A stretch of 64,000 nt of DNA, from positions 9,304,109 to 9,368,108 of the forward strand of contig NC_088325.1 of NCBI RefSeq assembly GCF_910592395.1. Direction: 5' to 3'. The DNA comes from Lineus longissimus (Eukaryota; Nemertea; Pilidiophora; Heteronemertea; Lineidae). Made by a program: the position numbers and the translations under genes. How positions within the stretch are numbered: position 1 is the first letter of the stretch; each line of letters opens with the position of its first letter. The notes under the pieces were generated by a model. The model had not been told where the DNA came from. It worked only from the letters and a program-made list of their open reading frames with translations, and did not search any database. This document shows positions 1 through 11,092 of the stretch, one piece after another.

Positions 1-655
1 AAGTAGGAAAGTAACCTTAAGAAAATATTGTTTTGTATTTGGTTATTCTCACGCTGTCACCGATCTTGTATTTTGGCTGACCATAATTTTTCAGTAGAAA
101 TGCTCCGTAGAGATTGTACCAGACTGTTCCGACGTTATCTTCTTTTTCTCGCTTCGATTGGTTTCATTCCAACGGACGAGTGAATTGTGAAAGGTTACCA
201 AGAATCTCCAACCATTTGTAAGTCTCTTTTACAGTGAAATATTTCCACATTCTAGTTTTTAAAGTGCGAAAAAATCTTTCGACAACAGCTGATTTTTTGC
301 TTGAAAAAGTTGAGAACCATTCGATTTTATTTTTATCTAGTAATTATTTCAATGATTTATTGTAGAATTATTTACCATCATCAAATTGTAGTTTCTCTGG
401 TTTGGCTGCTTTTAAAAATAGTGACAGATAAATCGTTAACTTTTACTGTTAATTGGTTGATACAGCTTATGTTGGTAGGTTGGTAAATTAACAAGGAAAT
501 CTTTAGTTCCTTTTTCTTGATTTTATTTTTCTCCAAAGTTGACTTGTATTTGTAAAGTCACAGTGCTTTGAGGATTAAAGTATCAATCTCTCAGATATGG
601 TTCTTTTGAAATGTTTTTCTCTGATACTTCTTTCTCCACGGAAGTCGCCATTTAT
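1..655 (-). pseudogene. Maverick/Polinton RVE integrase remnant (element M0)
   Basis: Read on the minus strand, pieces of a retroviral-type integrase of the Maverick kind are visible in order. An N-terminal piece lies at about 480-655 (PYLRD, then YFNPQSTV). A core piece with QFDD lies near 376-390, and the segment VVERFFRTLKTRMWKYF follows, with its Glu codon at 278-280. A C-terminal piece contains GDSVRITKYK near 34-63. The part that should carry the first catalytic Asp is missing, and several stops and frame changes interrupt the rest. The same segments recur in the M1 integrase at 25201-26120, which supports the call. The gene is cut by the left window edge. It lies divergent to the membrane-protein remnant at 684. 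It is clearly non-functional. The family assignment is firm from the shared motifs; the exact ends are estimates. Confidence 0.75.
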
Positions 656-683
656 TTAACTATCATTTTCTGACAGTTTGTAG

Positions 684-1033
684 ATGGCTGGAATGATAAT
701 TGGTGCCGTAGTAAACGCTGTTGCCTTTTCTGGGGCTAGGTATCTTTTCAGAGCCATAGATAAAATGGTTATCAAGACGAAAGAGAATCTAAGGTTTGGG
801 ATGAACATCGAAAAGAAACCATTTATTTCGTAAACCTTCAATTGAAAAGAGAAAATGAAAGTGCCATTAACTTCCGCGATATTAATGCTTCTTTTGTTCT
901 CTACAACAAACTTCGCCCAGAGAATAAAGTACAACTTCGGAAAATGCCGGAATTAAAGGATTTTTACCAACCAAGTGAGTAAATGAAAAGCTACGAGTAT
1001 CTTTTTATTGTCGGAGGCGTGATAAGAACATGA
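684..1033 (+). pseudogene. Maverick membrane protein remnant, DFYQPS type (M0)
   Basis: The start encodes MAGMIIGAVVNAVAFSGARY, a hydrophobic N-terminus. After a frame change near 780 the reading resumes as a charged stretch (VNLQLKRENES) and then the motif LRKMPELKDFYQPSE. A stop follows (973-982 region), then MKSYEYLFIVGGV, the start of a second membrane segment. A homologous tail with QPSDEMKKYEYL occurs on the minus strand at 26813-27100 in M1-right, so this is a conserved Maverick protein. Its function is unknown to me; two membrane segments around a charged middle suggest a virion or membrane-associated protein. It lies divergent to the M0 integrase remnant with about 30 bp between them. 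It is broken by at least one frameshift and one in-frame stop. Confidence 0.6.
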
Positions 1034-3779
1034 TGTTTATATATATGATATAAATACGCATATACGCATATATATAAAGTGAGGTAATCGGTTAAAACTT
1101 TCAATTTTACTTGTTTTAGACTTACCAGAGCGTGTGGTACCTGCGTTGCGTGTATATCGTTTGGAACGATTCTTGAAATTAACGTTTTTGTGTGAAGAAG
1201 GGTCCTTAATTTGTTCGTTTTTAGAGGAAATGTAGGTGTAGGGCTGTGAAGGTGTTTTGGGCTGAAATTTGTAGTATATATCTTTTGAGTTGCCTAAAAT
1301 AAACGTTTTGGTGTTGGAAATGGATTTGATGGCTGAGGAAATTCGAAAATTTGAAAATTACAACTTCGAGAAGCCTCTTTGATCCGTTTTTCGTTCACCA
1401 GGCTTGTTTTTACGGGTTGACCCAACTCAAAAGACATATACTAAAGCGTAATCTTTGATGAAGGTCTTTGGCAAAATGTGACATGTCCAGCAACATGTGC
1501 AGCATGTTTTGATTGCTTACGCAGATACCTCAGGGCACCTCAGGGTTGGCCATAGGTTCTGCCATTTTGGCTGGAACTTGAAATCCTAAAGCAATTAGAA
1601 TTTTTTTCAAAACGTAGTGACTGCTCATTTCAAGGGCGGGAGTCTGTTCTTTTTTTTCCAGAGTACAGCTTCCCGGCTTTTAAATGAGCGTTAAATTCAT
1701 AAAGGGGAGGGGGGGGATAATCAGTCGAATTCAGTTTTTTTGGTGGGGAGAGGGTTATTGAGCTCTTATTTCCACGTGCCTGAGGCTAATACAGTACAGT
1801 TACTTTCTGTCCCCATCAGGCCTCTCTGCCGAGTGTTTCCTCTCACAGGCCCCCAGGGGTTACCCTCCCAAAAAGATTCTGGACCAAGATAGAATATGCT
1901 CATAGCTAATCCCGTATCGTGGCCTGAATAACCCTGTTTAATGCACATTACCTCTATGCTCTGTGTTCTGCACCCAACAGTACTTACATGCATAGAGACT
2001 GATGGTATGGTGAGTGATTAAAGTTTCACGGCCAATGTCGAGTTCAGTCCCTTTCGGGTTTTTGTTTTCTTTGTTCCCGTTTCTCGTTCTACAACTACCC
2101 GTTCATAAGGTATATGAAAGAGTGATTTCATTATGTATACCAATCGCGAACGGTTTAGAAATGCAGATATGTGCCTTTAGCGAGACCTTGATAAAGACCT
2201 GATAACAAACAAATATATTTTCGATGCGGCCTACTTTGAAACTCAGGAGGTCAAAGTATAGCTGAGCTGTTAGTATCATTGGTTTTAGAACATTATACAG
2301 CTCTTGCTTGGCTTCACTAAATATAAACATCTTTGGTAAGGGGTTATCTCCAAACTAAACTATGAGAACATTTCATTGCATCGTGACACACAAGTGTTTT
2401 TTATTCTAAAGTAATATGACATATATTGGCTCATATCATTCAACATGTAATGAGAAATGATACATAATAAGAAACTCGTATTAGCCTAAATTTCCCAGGC
2501 ATTCATGACAATTCACATGACCAAATGTATTTGCATGCTGCCCACTGCAAATTGCAAAAGGCGGGTCATAGTTACTAAAATTGACTTTATCAAATGTCAT
2601 TTATTATGATGAAGTGTAGCAGATCCAAATGTATTACTAATCCCAAGCAGTTGTCTTCCTAAACCCTCATCTGATACTTGTACCTAAATTACCGGTAGCT
2701 ATGATGATCCACAGGCAATTTCATAACACTGTAAGAAGAATGTATGTCGAACCAAGGTTAAAAAAACCTACAGTATCAACAATATTGGGCGCAAGGCAAC
2801 TATTGAAATGGTCCCTTAAGGTCCCGACCTATATTCTATTGACTCTTGAGAAAATCCCCAGTCTGCAGATCAGCATGCATTTTCTTCCCGCCGTGGAAGG
2901 AACTAAATACAGAAATAGCTCCGCCCGAGCCCGCACTGTTTCAAATATCATTAACTAAATAACTCGTACCGAAGGAATGGAATGTTGCTGAGGTCCGTCA
3001 AATTCACAAAATGGGTGGGGGACACAATCTATGTAAAAAAATATAGGTGGAGGGGGGTCAAAGGTCAGCGTATGTACGCACCAAAAACATATTCGATTCA
3101 AAATGTATAAAAAAGCGTATGAGTTTCCTTAAGTTAAATGAAGTGAAATTTATGCACATATGTTTATGATATCATTTCCAACATTTGCGCATCTTTCAAA
3201 AAGGGCAGTGTCTTCGATTTTGAAACCATACATTCCCTTGCTGTTTGACTTTTTATTTTAAAGGCACTGATTTAATCCAGTTTACCATTACGGTATATTG
3301 CCGATTTTTCGTGCATATTTCTTTTGCAATTTACAAATGTTTCCGTAAAAAAACCCATCATCATTACGGCAAATCTGCGGTAGAGTAAGTTTCAGCAATA
3401 AAGAAATCATCTCCAATATGTCCACCTTTCTGTGTTTTGTATATAATCCTGGTTACCCTGATTGCTGGGTGAAGCTGTATGGATGTTACATAATCAGCCT
3501 TTGGTCTTTGAGTGCTGACATTGCCAATATGATATTATCTACCTGAACCAACAAACCACATCTTGGTTAACTGGTAGAATAATGTGCCTAGAATTATTTT
3601 CTCGCAGAATAAGAAGAAAAGCAAAAAAACGGAGGAGTTAATTAGTTTCACCTCTCTAGCGCAGATTTTCAATAATGACTATGGCAGATTGTTTAATTTC
3701 CAGAGGCCATATTGCTCGACGTATTGATAATAGGTAGTGATGAATTCAGAGATGCTGGTTCAGCTTTAGTGAATAGCCA
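1034..3779. other. no gene recognised
   Basis: I see no coding sequence, RNA gene or bounded repeat here. Only short frames without recognisable motifs occur. There is a short TATA/CATA-rich patch near 1040-1080 and a G-rich run near 1705-1715. This may be host intergenic or intronic DNA. Confidence 0.5.
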
Positions 3780-4690
3780 AATGGAAATGTTATGCCATTT
3801 AATCTCTGTGACCTTGAAAAGTAGATCAAATTAAAACCCATGTGATAATATAATACTGCATTTTGGTGGTAAAATGTACCCATGATATCAGATTTGTGGC
3901 AATCGAGCAAGTAGTACAGCAATAATCAGAGTTGGCCCCCTGCTGGCCAATCGGTGAATTAAATCAGACCAAACTTCGGCCCCTCGGGTCATCTTACCTA
4001 TAGGCTACCGTACATGTGTAGGCCTACCAAATGTTAGACCAATGGTCACTGCAGTTAAGAAAAATGTCATACTTAAGCCTATCGACCAATTTACACCATT
4101 TCACCTCTGTGACCGTGAAAAGTAATTCAAATCGAAATTGGTATGACATGTGATGTTGTTTTGATTCGAGTATCTACCATGAAAATATTATCGAAAACAA
4201 GTATAGGCAAGATATTGAACTTTTTACCTTTTCAGTTATGGCCTCCTGGAGGCTAAGCCAAGAATCGTATTTGACCAAAAATTCGGTTTCAGAGTTTACT
4301 TGACCTAGAGGGTCATGAACATGTGTACCAAGTTTCAAAATATTAGCTTTAGCAGTTAATAAACGTGCTATTGTTACACTCAAACGGCCAGGCTTTCCTT
4401 TGCTAAGAAAAACCTACTGTACAAATTTCATCGAAAACGAATCAATTATCAGCGAGATATCACACATTTAGATTTTGACGTTTGGCCCCCTGATGGCCAA
4501 GTCAAGAAACAGATCAGACCGAAATTCATTGTGTTAGGTCACCTGACCTCGGGAATATGTGAGCAAAGTTTTAAGTCCTTAGCCGTAGTGGTTAGGAAAC
4601 ATGCCACTGTTATTGAAACATGATACAAACGACGGACGACGGACACTGCAGTATTGTAGAGACTCCCCTACGATCAGCCACAAAGAGCGA
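3780..4690 (+). repeat. R1 interspersed repeat, copy a
   Basis: This is a member of the R1 family that recurs at 5920, 8640, 11093 and 12177/14433. It holds two or more modules with the block CTCTGTGACC..GAAAAGTA (3798-3831 and 4099-4132, 301 bp apart), then GGCCCCCT-GGCCAA and AAGAAACGTGCC-like blocks. It ends with a degenerate GACGGACGACGGACAC stretch and TATAGACTCCCCTACG near 4640-4680. No protein is encoded. It is probably a non-autonomous mobile element, since copies lie at unrelated places and some interrupt other elements. The ends are approximate. Confidence 0.6.
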
Positions 4691-4788
4691 TTTGTTTTGA
4701 GAATCTAGATTAGCTGAAAAATCTGCGATGTAAATTGCCCTTAAAGTCAGCGAGTTTACAGAACATAATTTCTTATCATCATGTTTTA

Positions 4789-5131
4789 TTAAAGGGAACT
4801 GAAACCGCCAAGCCAGTTCGTATGACCTCGTTTTCATTTCCCGCATATCGGGTGATCAGAACGAGGCATGAATGAAACATGGCGCCTAGCTGTCAATCAT
4901 TGAGTGACGCCACTACTGTGGAATTTACTACGAAAACTCATGAATGAAACATCGCATGACTCACGTGATTCTCGCATGATTCTCAATAATAACAAATTGA
5001 ACTGCGCATGCTCGGGCACTGGGGGCGGAGCTACAAATCTGAACTCGAATAGGAAGTTGGAAGTTTGACTTTCTCGGGCGGTGAAAGTCGAAAAGTTGAA
5101 TAAATCGCTCGGCGGTTCCAGTTCCCTTTAA
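4789..5131. mobile_element. small inverted-repeat element (MITE-like)
   Basis: The left end reads TTAAAGGGAACTGAAACCGC and the right end, reversed, reads TTAAAGGGAACTGGAACCGC, giving terminal inverted repeats of at least 20 bp with one mismatch. The 343-bp interior has no reading frame. TTAA at both outer edges would fit either a target-site duplication or part of the inverted repeat. It is most simply a non-autonomous DNA transposon. Confidence 0.65.
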
Positions 5132-5168
5132 CTTATGATCTTGATTAAGAAGGCTTTTGATGTGTTAC

Positions 5169-5267
5169 CTCATCCGCTCTGTTAACATCTGCTCCACCGC
5201 TCAATAGAGCATTGACGACATGACACAAACCATTTTTGGAGGCGTTCATTAGTTTGGTGAGGCCGTC
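5169..5267 (-). CDS. ankyrin-repeat exon of a host gene (exon 2 of the visible pair)
   Basis: On the minus strand an acceptor (TTTCAG, ending at 5268) and a donor (GAG|GTAACA) bound a 99-nt, 33-codon open exon in phase 0. It reads DGLTKLMNASKNG, then VVNALLSGGADVNRADE. This is the pattern of one complete 33-residue ankyrin repeat (LM.A...G...VV..LL..GADVN). It follows the related exon at 5590-5676 in the direction of transcription, also in phase 0, so the two can splice directly. The flanking intron sequence of the two exons is similar too, which indicates a tandem exon duplication. Ankyrin repeats are protein-binding scaffolds; which protein this belongs to cannot be told. Exact exon limits rest on splice consensus only. 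Confidence 0.65.
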
Positions 5268-5589
5268 CTGAAAGATGACAGACACACATTTACCATCGAT
5301 TCAATTATCGAAATATTCGAATGGATTAAAGCCTAAAGTCGAGATCATTTCGAACGATTCAATCCAGATAGCTGAAAACTCTAAACTGCCGATATTTTGC
5401 GCTCAGGTACATCTACTGTAATTTTTTTTTTTCAATTTTGGTTGGTAACCCGATTCGGTAGCTTATCCACAGTATCTGCAAAATAAAACGCCCCAAAAAT
5501 TAGGAGGTTTGCAGTACATCATCCGCCTATTTCTTTATTAACTGACTGTTTAAAGAGGTTCGGATGAAGGGGGACTTTCGATGTGTTAC

Positions 5590-5676
5590 CTCATTCACTT
5601 TGTCGATTTCTACTTTATTTTTGCATAGAGCATCTATGAAAGCATCGTTACCTTCTGCGGAGGCTCTCATATGTGT
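5590..5676 (-). CDS. ankyrin-repeat-like exon of a host gene (exon 1 of the visible pair)
   Basis: An acceptor (TTTTTTAG) and a donor (GAG|GTAACACATCG) bound an 87-nt open exon in phase 0 on the minus strand. It encodes THMRASAEGNDAFIDALCKN and ends in EIDKVNE. The residue pattern is a shortened or diverged ankyrin repeat, 29 residues against the usual 33. Its donor, downstream intron start and distal intron sequence resemble those of the exon at 5169-5267, so the two arose by duplication of a unit of roughly 420 bp. The partner exons of this gene are not recognisable in the window; they may lie beyond its left end. The ankyrin call is weaker here than for the sister exon. Confidence 0.5.
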
Positions 5677-5919
5677 CTAAAAAATAAAATGAAGAACAGG
5701 CATTCTATTGATAATCAAATATCGAAATATACGAATGAATAAGAGATCGTTTTGAATATGTTTTAAAAGTCAGTAACAATTACAGTTCTAGATAAAAGCA
5801 TTTGCTAGTCTTTACTCATATCAACCACTGGTTGGTTGACATCCAAGCCCAATTATCGGACATCAGATCGAAGTTTAGCAAACTGGATTCATTAATCAAT
5901 TGGTAGAACAAATAAAATA

Positions 5920-6645
5920 GTCTAGGGACCATGTTCTCACCTCGGGTAATTTTATACATGTCATTTGCAGTGGATATGGGGAGAACAGTTTCTGACTAGT
6001 TTTACCAATTTTGATTCCATCGAATAATAGTATTCTTCTTGGCTCAATGGCACGAAAGAAAATAACCGGTACCATCTAACTATAGAATTTTGGTTATACA
6101 TTTGACTAAATTACAGGGTTATTGAAGAGTCTACATGTCACATGGAAATTTGTTGACATCTGTTTAGGAGTAATAGGACTTCGTTGGATTTTCAAGATGG
6201 CGGCCTGGCGGCGCTATTTGTCATGGGATTTGACCGAAACATAAGGATATTGATAAGATTACATAGATATATAACAACAGAGTAATTACAGAGTTTCTGA
6301 GTTATAGGACTTTGTAGAAAAGTAGGTCAAGTCAAAAACCTGGGTGATATGTCATTTAGCCTTATTAGATGAACACACCATAACATTTATGTCACTCTGC
6401 GTACAACCATTAGCTTCAAAAAGGAAAAACAAAAACAGTTTCCAAGATGGCGGCCTGGAGGCCAGAGAGTAGGTCATATCGCGAAAAAGAAATATGCGTC
6501 TTGGGATATTGCCCAAAGCTACCATCATACCAAGTTTTAGCCATCTAGCCTTAGTGGTTAAGAAACGTGCCCAGGATACGACGATGGACGACGACACGGA
6601 CACAGCGGTATTGTATAGACTCCCAGAACGGTGAACCAAAAACAC
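5920..6645 (+). repeat. R1 interspersed repeat, copy b
   Basis: It starts with the block AGGGACCATGTTCTCACCTC, which is also seen at 8655. It continues through the module AAGATGGCGGCCTGGCGGC (near 6200 and again near 6445) and a damaged GTAGGTCAA block near 6322. It ends with AAGAAACGTGCC, a short GAC-rich stretch and TATAGACTCCCAGAACGGTGA. LINE-A ORF1 follows directly. Confidence 0.6.
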
Positions 6646-7385
6646 GATATCTTTCCCTTGAGCTCGGACATATAAACGAAACTATAGCGGAGTACGAGAA
6701 AACTACGAAAATCGTTGGCGAAAGCTTTGACGGTGTGAAAGTAAGCAAACAAAAGAAAGAAAAAGGAAAAAGGAGACTGCGTAAAGAAAACGAGGAACTA
6801 AAGTATAGTATGAAGTCACTGACTTGCAGTGCAGGTCAATGAGTGACAATCTGCTATTTAGAAGCATTGGTGAAACTGCCGATGAAAAGACTGAGGAAGT
6901 GATACAGGATTTCATTCGTATTCCGAGTACTGGATTCAATAAACATCGAGGTGGCGCACAGTGACGGAAGGGGGTGGCAAGGCGGCCCCCGCCCTATTGT
7001 GGTGAAGTTTTGCTCCAAAAAAGGACACATTCAAAGTGAAGAGCAACACCAGAAACCTGATTGGTTCGAAGTTCACGAACAATTCCCAAAAATTATAAAC
7101 GAGAGGAGTAAAATTATACTTTTCCCATTTCTCAAAAAGGTGAAGGCCTAAGTTAGGCGTGCTTCACTAAACTGGGACGTGTTCATCGACATAAAATATG
7201 GTCCAGTGAAGATAACGCATGATGACCGGCGTGATACCCCGAACCGACAAGGAGGAAAGATATTGCATGATGATCAGCGTGATACCCCAAACCGACAAGG
7301 GACTTGGAAGCGAACACATAGGAAGCCGAGGGTCGTCAGAAAACTTCCGACTCTAAAGACAATGAAAAATGTTTTACCCAAATAA
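6646..7385 (+). pseudogene. LINE-A ORF1 remnant (RRM-type, nucleic-acid binding)
   Basis: The first part (to about 6840) encodes a charged, coiled-coil-like stretch (EYEKTTKIVGE, then KKEKGKRRLRKENEELK). After a stop the frame shifts to DNLLFRSIGETADEKTEEVI and then VAHSDGRGWQGGPRPIVVKF. This arrangement of coiled coil, RRM-like core and PRPIVVKF is typical of ORF1 proteins of L1-like and related non-LTR retrotransposons, which bind the element RNA. The tail holds a short in-frame tandem duplication (DTPNRQG twice, 7219-7298). Several stops and frame changes show that it is dead. It lies directly upstream of the endonuclease remnant at 7386, as in an intact LINE. Confidence 0.6.
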
Positions 7386-8361
7386 AATTTCTGAGTTTAA
7401 ATGTGTGTGGGCTGAATAACCGGTTACAACAGGACTATTTCGTGGACTGTATTTTGATATTTTAGCATTCCAAGAAACAAAAAACAGATGGGGTTGACAC
7501 AGAGATATTGAGGAACACTTTTTCAGGTATTGGTTTTGATTGTTTTTTAAACCATAGCAAAACACTTTCCAATTACAGATCTGGTGGTATAGCAGCTAGT
7601 TTGTATAAGAAGTTACCTACGACAATTCATTATTCAAGTTGAACATGAAGATTCTAACTCCCAGTGGTTTAATATAAAGAATGGTGCTCTTGACAATGTT
7701 TGCATTCCCAGAAACCTCAACGTGTTCTAATAAAGATATACTTGATAACATAGAGCAAAATATGTTCTCATCACGCTCTCCATACGTACTCCTGGGTGAT
7801 TTCAATGCCTATACGTCTACCGTACCTGTGCCTTTTTATGAAACCAATGACATCGACATCTATTGAGAGCTACTAAATGGTACGGACGGTATCCCACCAC
7901 GGGCGTCAGTGGATCAACATGATTTGACTATTTATGGCAGAAGGCTTTTGCAATTGAGTAAAAACTTTAATGTCGTTAACTTAAATCGCCGTCACGGCCA
8001 CAATGCATATATAGGCGCTCTGACCTGCAAGCTTGGTTCGATGGTAGATTACACAATCCCTTCAGTGCAACTTACAAAATCAGTAGTAGACTTTTCGATT
8101 GAACTTTTTGATCTACTCTGTTCCAACGTTCATTCACCAGTTAGTGTATATTTCCATGGCAACGAGAATCATAATAATCCTGCGCATAATCAGGAAAATG
8201 TAAACATGGACAAAGATGGCGCAACCGACCAGAGAGCGTGTTTTAAACAAGGATGGAAAGTTTGTGGAAACATTAAGACACACCTAGTGTGCGCTTCCAA
8301 GAAAAATATCAGAACATATTACTTACAAAAGGGTATATATTTATTTCAATGTATGTTTTAG
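7386..8361 (+). pseudogene. LINE-A APE-type endonuclease remnant
   Basis: The beginning encodes FLSLNVCGLNNRLQQDYF, the usual N-terminus of a LINE apurinic-type endonuclease. SNYRSGGIAASLYKKL follows near 7570, and VLLGDFNAYTS at about 7788-7820 carries the conserved GDFN of the active site. A final part reads GRRLLQLSKNFNVVNLN to MVDYTIPSVQL and then a position equivalent to the SDH motif, here SNVHSPVS, in which the usual Asp is not seen. Frameshifts and stops (for example after 7866) break it. The downstream reverse-transcriptase part resumes only at 10050, because R1 copy c sits between. The clade cannot be decided by eye. Confidence 0.65.
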
Positions 8362-8639
8362 TTTCAACCTTTATCTTCCCATTCGCATACAAAATAGCAA
8401 TTTTTAACGATTAGAATAGAGTAAATTAGCTCTTTAGTTAAATGTCATAATTAAAGGATTGAACAATCCTACAGACTTCATGATGCGACATATCCGCTTC
8501 AGATTTGGACTCACAAATCGAGGCATGGTGCGTGCAGGTGCTAACGATAAAAATACATCCCATTTAATTGGTATAAACATATATTGCCCTAAAATGCCTC
8601 ATAATACAAGTTTCTGAATATTGCCCACTTCCGTCATAA

Positions 8640-9606
8640 TATCTAAGATGAAATGGTCCAGGGACCATGTGATCACCTCGGGTAATGTAATGCATGCCAT
8701 GCAGTGGATATGGGGAGAACAGTTTCTGGCTAGTTTCACCAGTTTTGATTCCATTGAAAAATATAATTATTCTTGGCTTAATGGCAGAAGAAAATAGCCG
8801 GTACCATCTAACTCTAGCATTTTGGTTATAAAATTGACTAAATTTCAGGTTTATTGTAGAGTGTACATGTCACATGGAAATTGGTTGACATATGTTCAAC
8901 AGTTTAGGAGTAATAGGACTTCATTGGATTTTCAAGATGGCGGCCTGACGGCCATAATTGTCATGGGATTTGACTGAAAATTAGGGATATTGAGAAGAGT
9001 ACATAGGTGCATAATATCATGAAGTTTGGTTGCAATCCAATCATTAGTTTTGGAGTAATATGACTTTGTCTAATTTCCAAGATGGCCGCAATGGATTTGA
9101 CTGAAAATCAGGGACGTTGTAGAGAGTACATAGATATAAAATTACATGAAATTTGGTTTCAATCGGACTTTGTTTAATTTTCAAGATGGTCGCCTGGCGG
9201 CCATTTTTGAAGTCCGAGCGGGACATATTTTTGGGGTAGAATAGAATGTCCTTAGATATGTCCTCACAAGTTTAACACATTTTAGCTCAAATAGAAACGA
9301 AACGTGCCACCAATCGATGATTTAGTGAACTTTGACCTCTGTGACCTTGAAAAGTAGGTCAAATAAAAAACCCGGGTAATATATCATTTAACCTTATCAG
9401 ATACACCCACGATAAAAATGTTGTCACTCTACGTACAACCATCAGCTTCAAAAAGGCAAAAAAGCCAATTTCCAAGATGGCCACCTGGAGGTCAGAGAGT
9501 AGGTCATATCGCGAAAAAGAAAAATCGGGGCATATTGCCCAAAGTTACCATCACACCAAGTTTTAGCCATCTAGCCTGGTGGTTAAGAAACGTGCCACAG
9601 GATACA

Positions 9607-9640
<34 letters not shown>

Positions 9641-9725
9641 CGATGACGACGATGACGACGACGACGGACGACGGGCGACGGACACCGCGGTATTATATAG
9701 ACTCCCCTACGGTGAGCCAAAAATT
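8640..9725 (+). repeat. R1 interspersed repeat, copy c, inserted in LINE-A
   Basis: This is a full-looking R1 copy. It has the 5' block AAATGGTCCAGGGACCATGT, four AAGATGG-type modules between about 8930 and 9205, the palindromic TGACCT/AGGTCA block (9331-9364), a second AAGATGG block near 9474, AAGAAACGTGCC, a (GAC)n tract at 9605-9668 and the end TATAGACTCCCCTACGGTGA. It separates the endonuclease and reverse-transcriptase parts of LINE-A. That suggests it inserted after LINE-A, although the flanks are too decayed to see a target duplication. Confidence 0.65.
9605..9668. repeat. (GAC)n microsatellite inside R1 copy c
   Basis: A run of GAC triplets interrupted by GGC and GAT. The same tract occurs at the equivalent place in R1 copies d (about 12113-12134) and e (14897-14972), so it belongs to the repeat and expands separately in each copy. 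Confidence 0.85.
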
Positions 9726-10049
9726 GATCGTTGGGAACTGGAATGCAAAGATGGCTTTATTTTTTTTAAATAATTTTTCTAATATATATTTCCATTCATA
9801 AAAGAGAAAACTTTTAATAAAAATCTGAAAATATCGCGTGCCGACCGCCAGTTCCCGCTTTATTATTGTAATTCACGTCATTCCCGCTACGGCCTATAGC
9901 TGTTCCAATATTCTGTGGTCACTCGCGTTCACTTGAGGTCAATTGCAAACCAGGTCAATGGGCCTTTTTCTGACTGTGATCATGACCAACCATGAAAGCC
10001 GTAAACGGCATTGAAATAAATTTTTGAATAAAGTGTATCTGCGCGACGA

Positions 10050-11092
10050 AGGGAATTAAATCTGCATGTAAAATGTGTGAAGTGAGCATTAGTTGAGAGG
10101 ATCGCCGCTTGTCAAAAGTGCTTGCAGTATGTGAACCTAACCTTAAAAATGGTAATGATCTACGGTCAGTCTGTGACCAGATTTTTGTGAACTCTACGGC
10201 TATAAATGCAGATAATGTGGTTGACACCTTATCTAATATGTTTATTTCCGCTGGAAAGAAGACTTTCGTATGCAGAAAGAAGGTTTGTGCACGAAACTAC
10301 CCTAGAAAAAGAGCCAACAAGGAATGGTTTACTGAGGAGTGTTAACTCCGGCAGCGTAAGACAAGATTTAGGCTGACGAAGAGTAACGCTGATTATGAAC
10401 AATTTCATGCTTCGAGTAAGAACTATAAGAAATGAATCAGAAAGGCAAAATGTATGTATGAGAAACAGATGGTCAAAGGACTGCGCGCAATGAAAAATAA
10501 AAATCGTAAGGCTTATTGGAAATTCTACGGGAAAACAGAAGTTACAGGGAGCACTCCAGTCTCAGTAATGCGGATGTACTGCACCACTTTTGAGAAATGA
10601 ACAGAGACTTTGAAGAAGTTAAATAACGTATTACCACTTCCTAAAAACGTTGACAATGAAATTTTCGATGAGGAGATAACAGCAGTGGACGAAATTAAGT
10701 CTGCAGTAAGAGGTATAAAATCAGGTAAAGCTAGTGGGGTTGACCCAATTAAGAATGAATACATCAAGTGTACCTCAGATTTGCTTATGTATGCGTACCA
10801 ACGTTTTTGGTCAATCATATTTTGGATACAGGAATCCTCCCGGAAGCCTGGCTAAATGGAATCATTGTTCTCAATGCATATACAAAAAAAGGGAGACCCC
10901 TAGGACGTTACTATTTATAGATGTCTCACTATTCTGAGTTGCCTTCGGAAACTGTTTATGAGCATTTTTAATAAGTGGTTGTACTCTTACTGTGAGGCTA
11001 ACCGAGTAATACATGCAAACCAAGCTGGTTTCAGAAAAAAGTTAAGATATTTTTCGGTCAATAGAAAAAGTTCTTCTGCCTATGGTTAATTA
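10050..11092 (+). pseudogene. LINE-A linker and N-terminal reverse-transcriptase remnant
   Basis: The region 10100-10345 encodes the endonuclease-RT linker (YPRKRANKEWFTEEC, the NKEWFTEEC block common in LINEs). A basic stretch, KAKCMYEKQMVKGLRAMKNK, lies near 10440-10500, followed by KAYWKFYGKTE. The RT entry region follows at 10613-10760 with IKSAVRGIKSGKASGVDPIK, the GKA.G.D motif that opens LINE reverse transcriptases. Later fragments ILDTG, NRVIHANQAGFRKK (about 11000-11045) and KVLLPMVNYN mark RT block 2. Nothing of the catalytic YADD block remains before R1 copy d starts at 11093. Many stops and shifts are present. Confidence 0.65.

Noticed and set aside
1766-2330. Several 60- to 75-codon frames on both strands
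   Set aside because: They overlap each other, have no motifs and no homolog elsewhere in the window.
4610-4846. 78-codon minus-strand frame
   Set aside because: It crosses from the R1 end into the MITE left arm, so it is a chance frame over two repeats.
9418-9801. Frames with poly-Thr or poly-Asp stretches (also 14808-15149)
   Set aside because: They are translations of the (GAC)n tract of R1 in different frames on both strands, not proteins.
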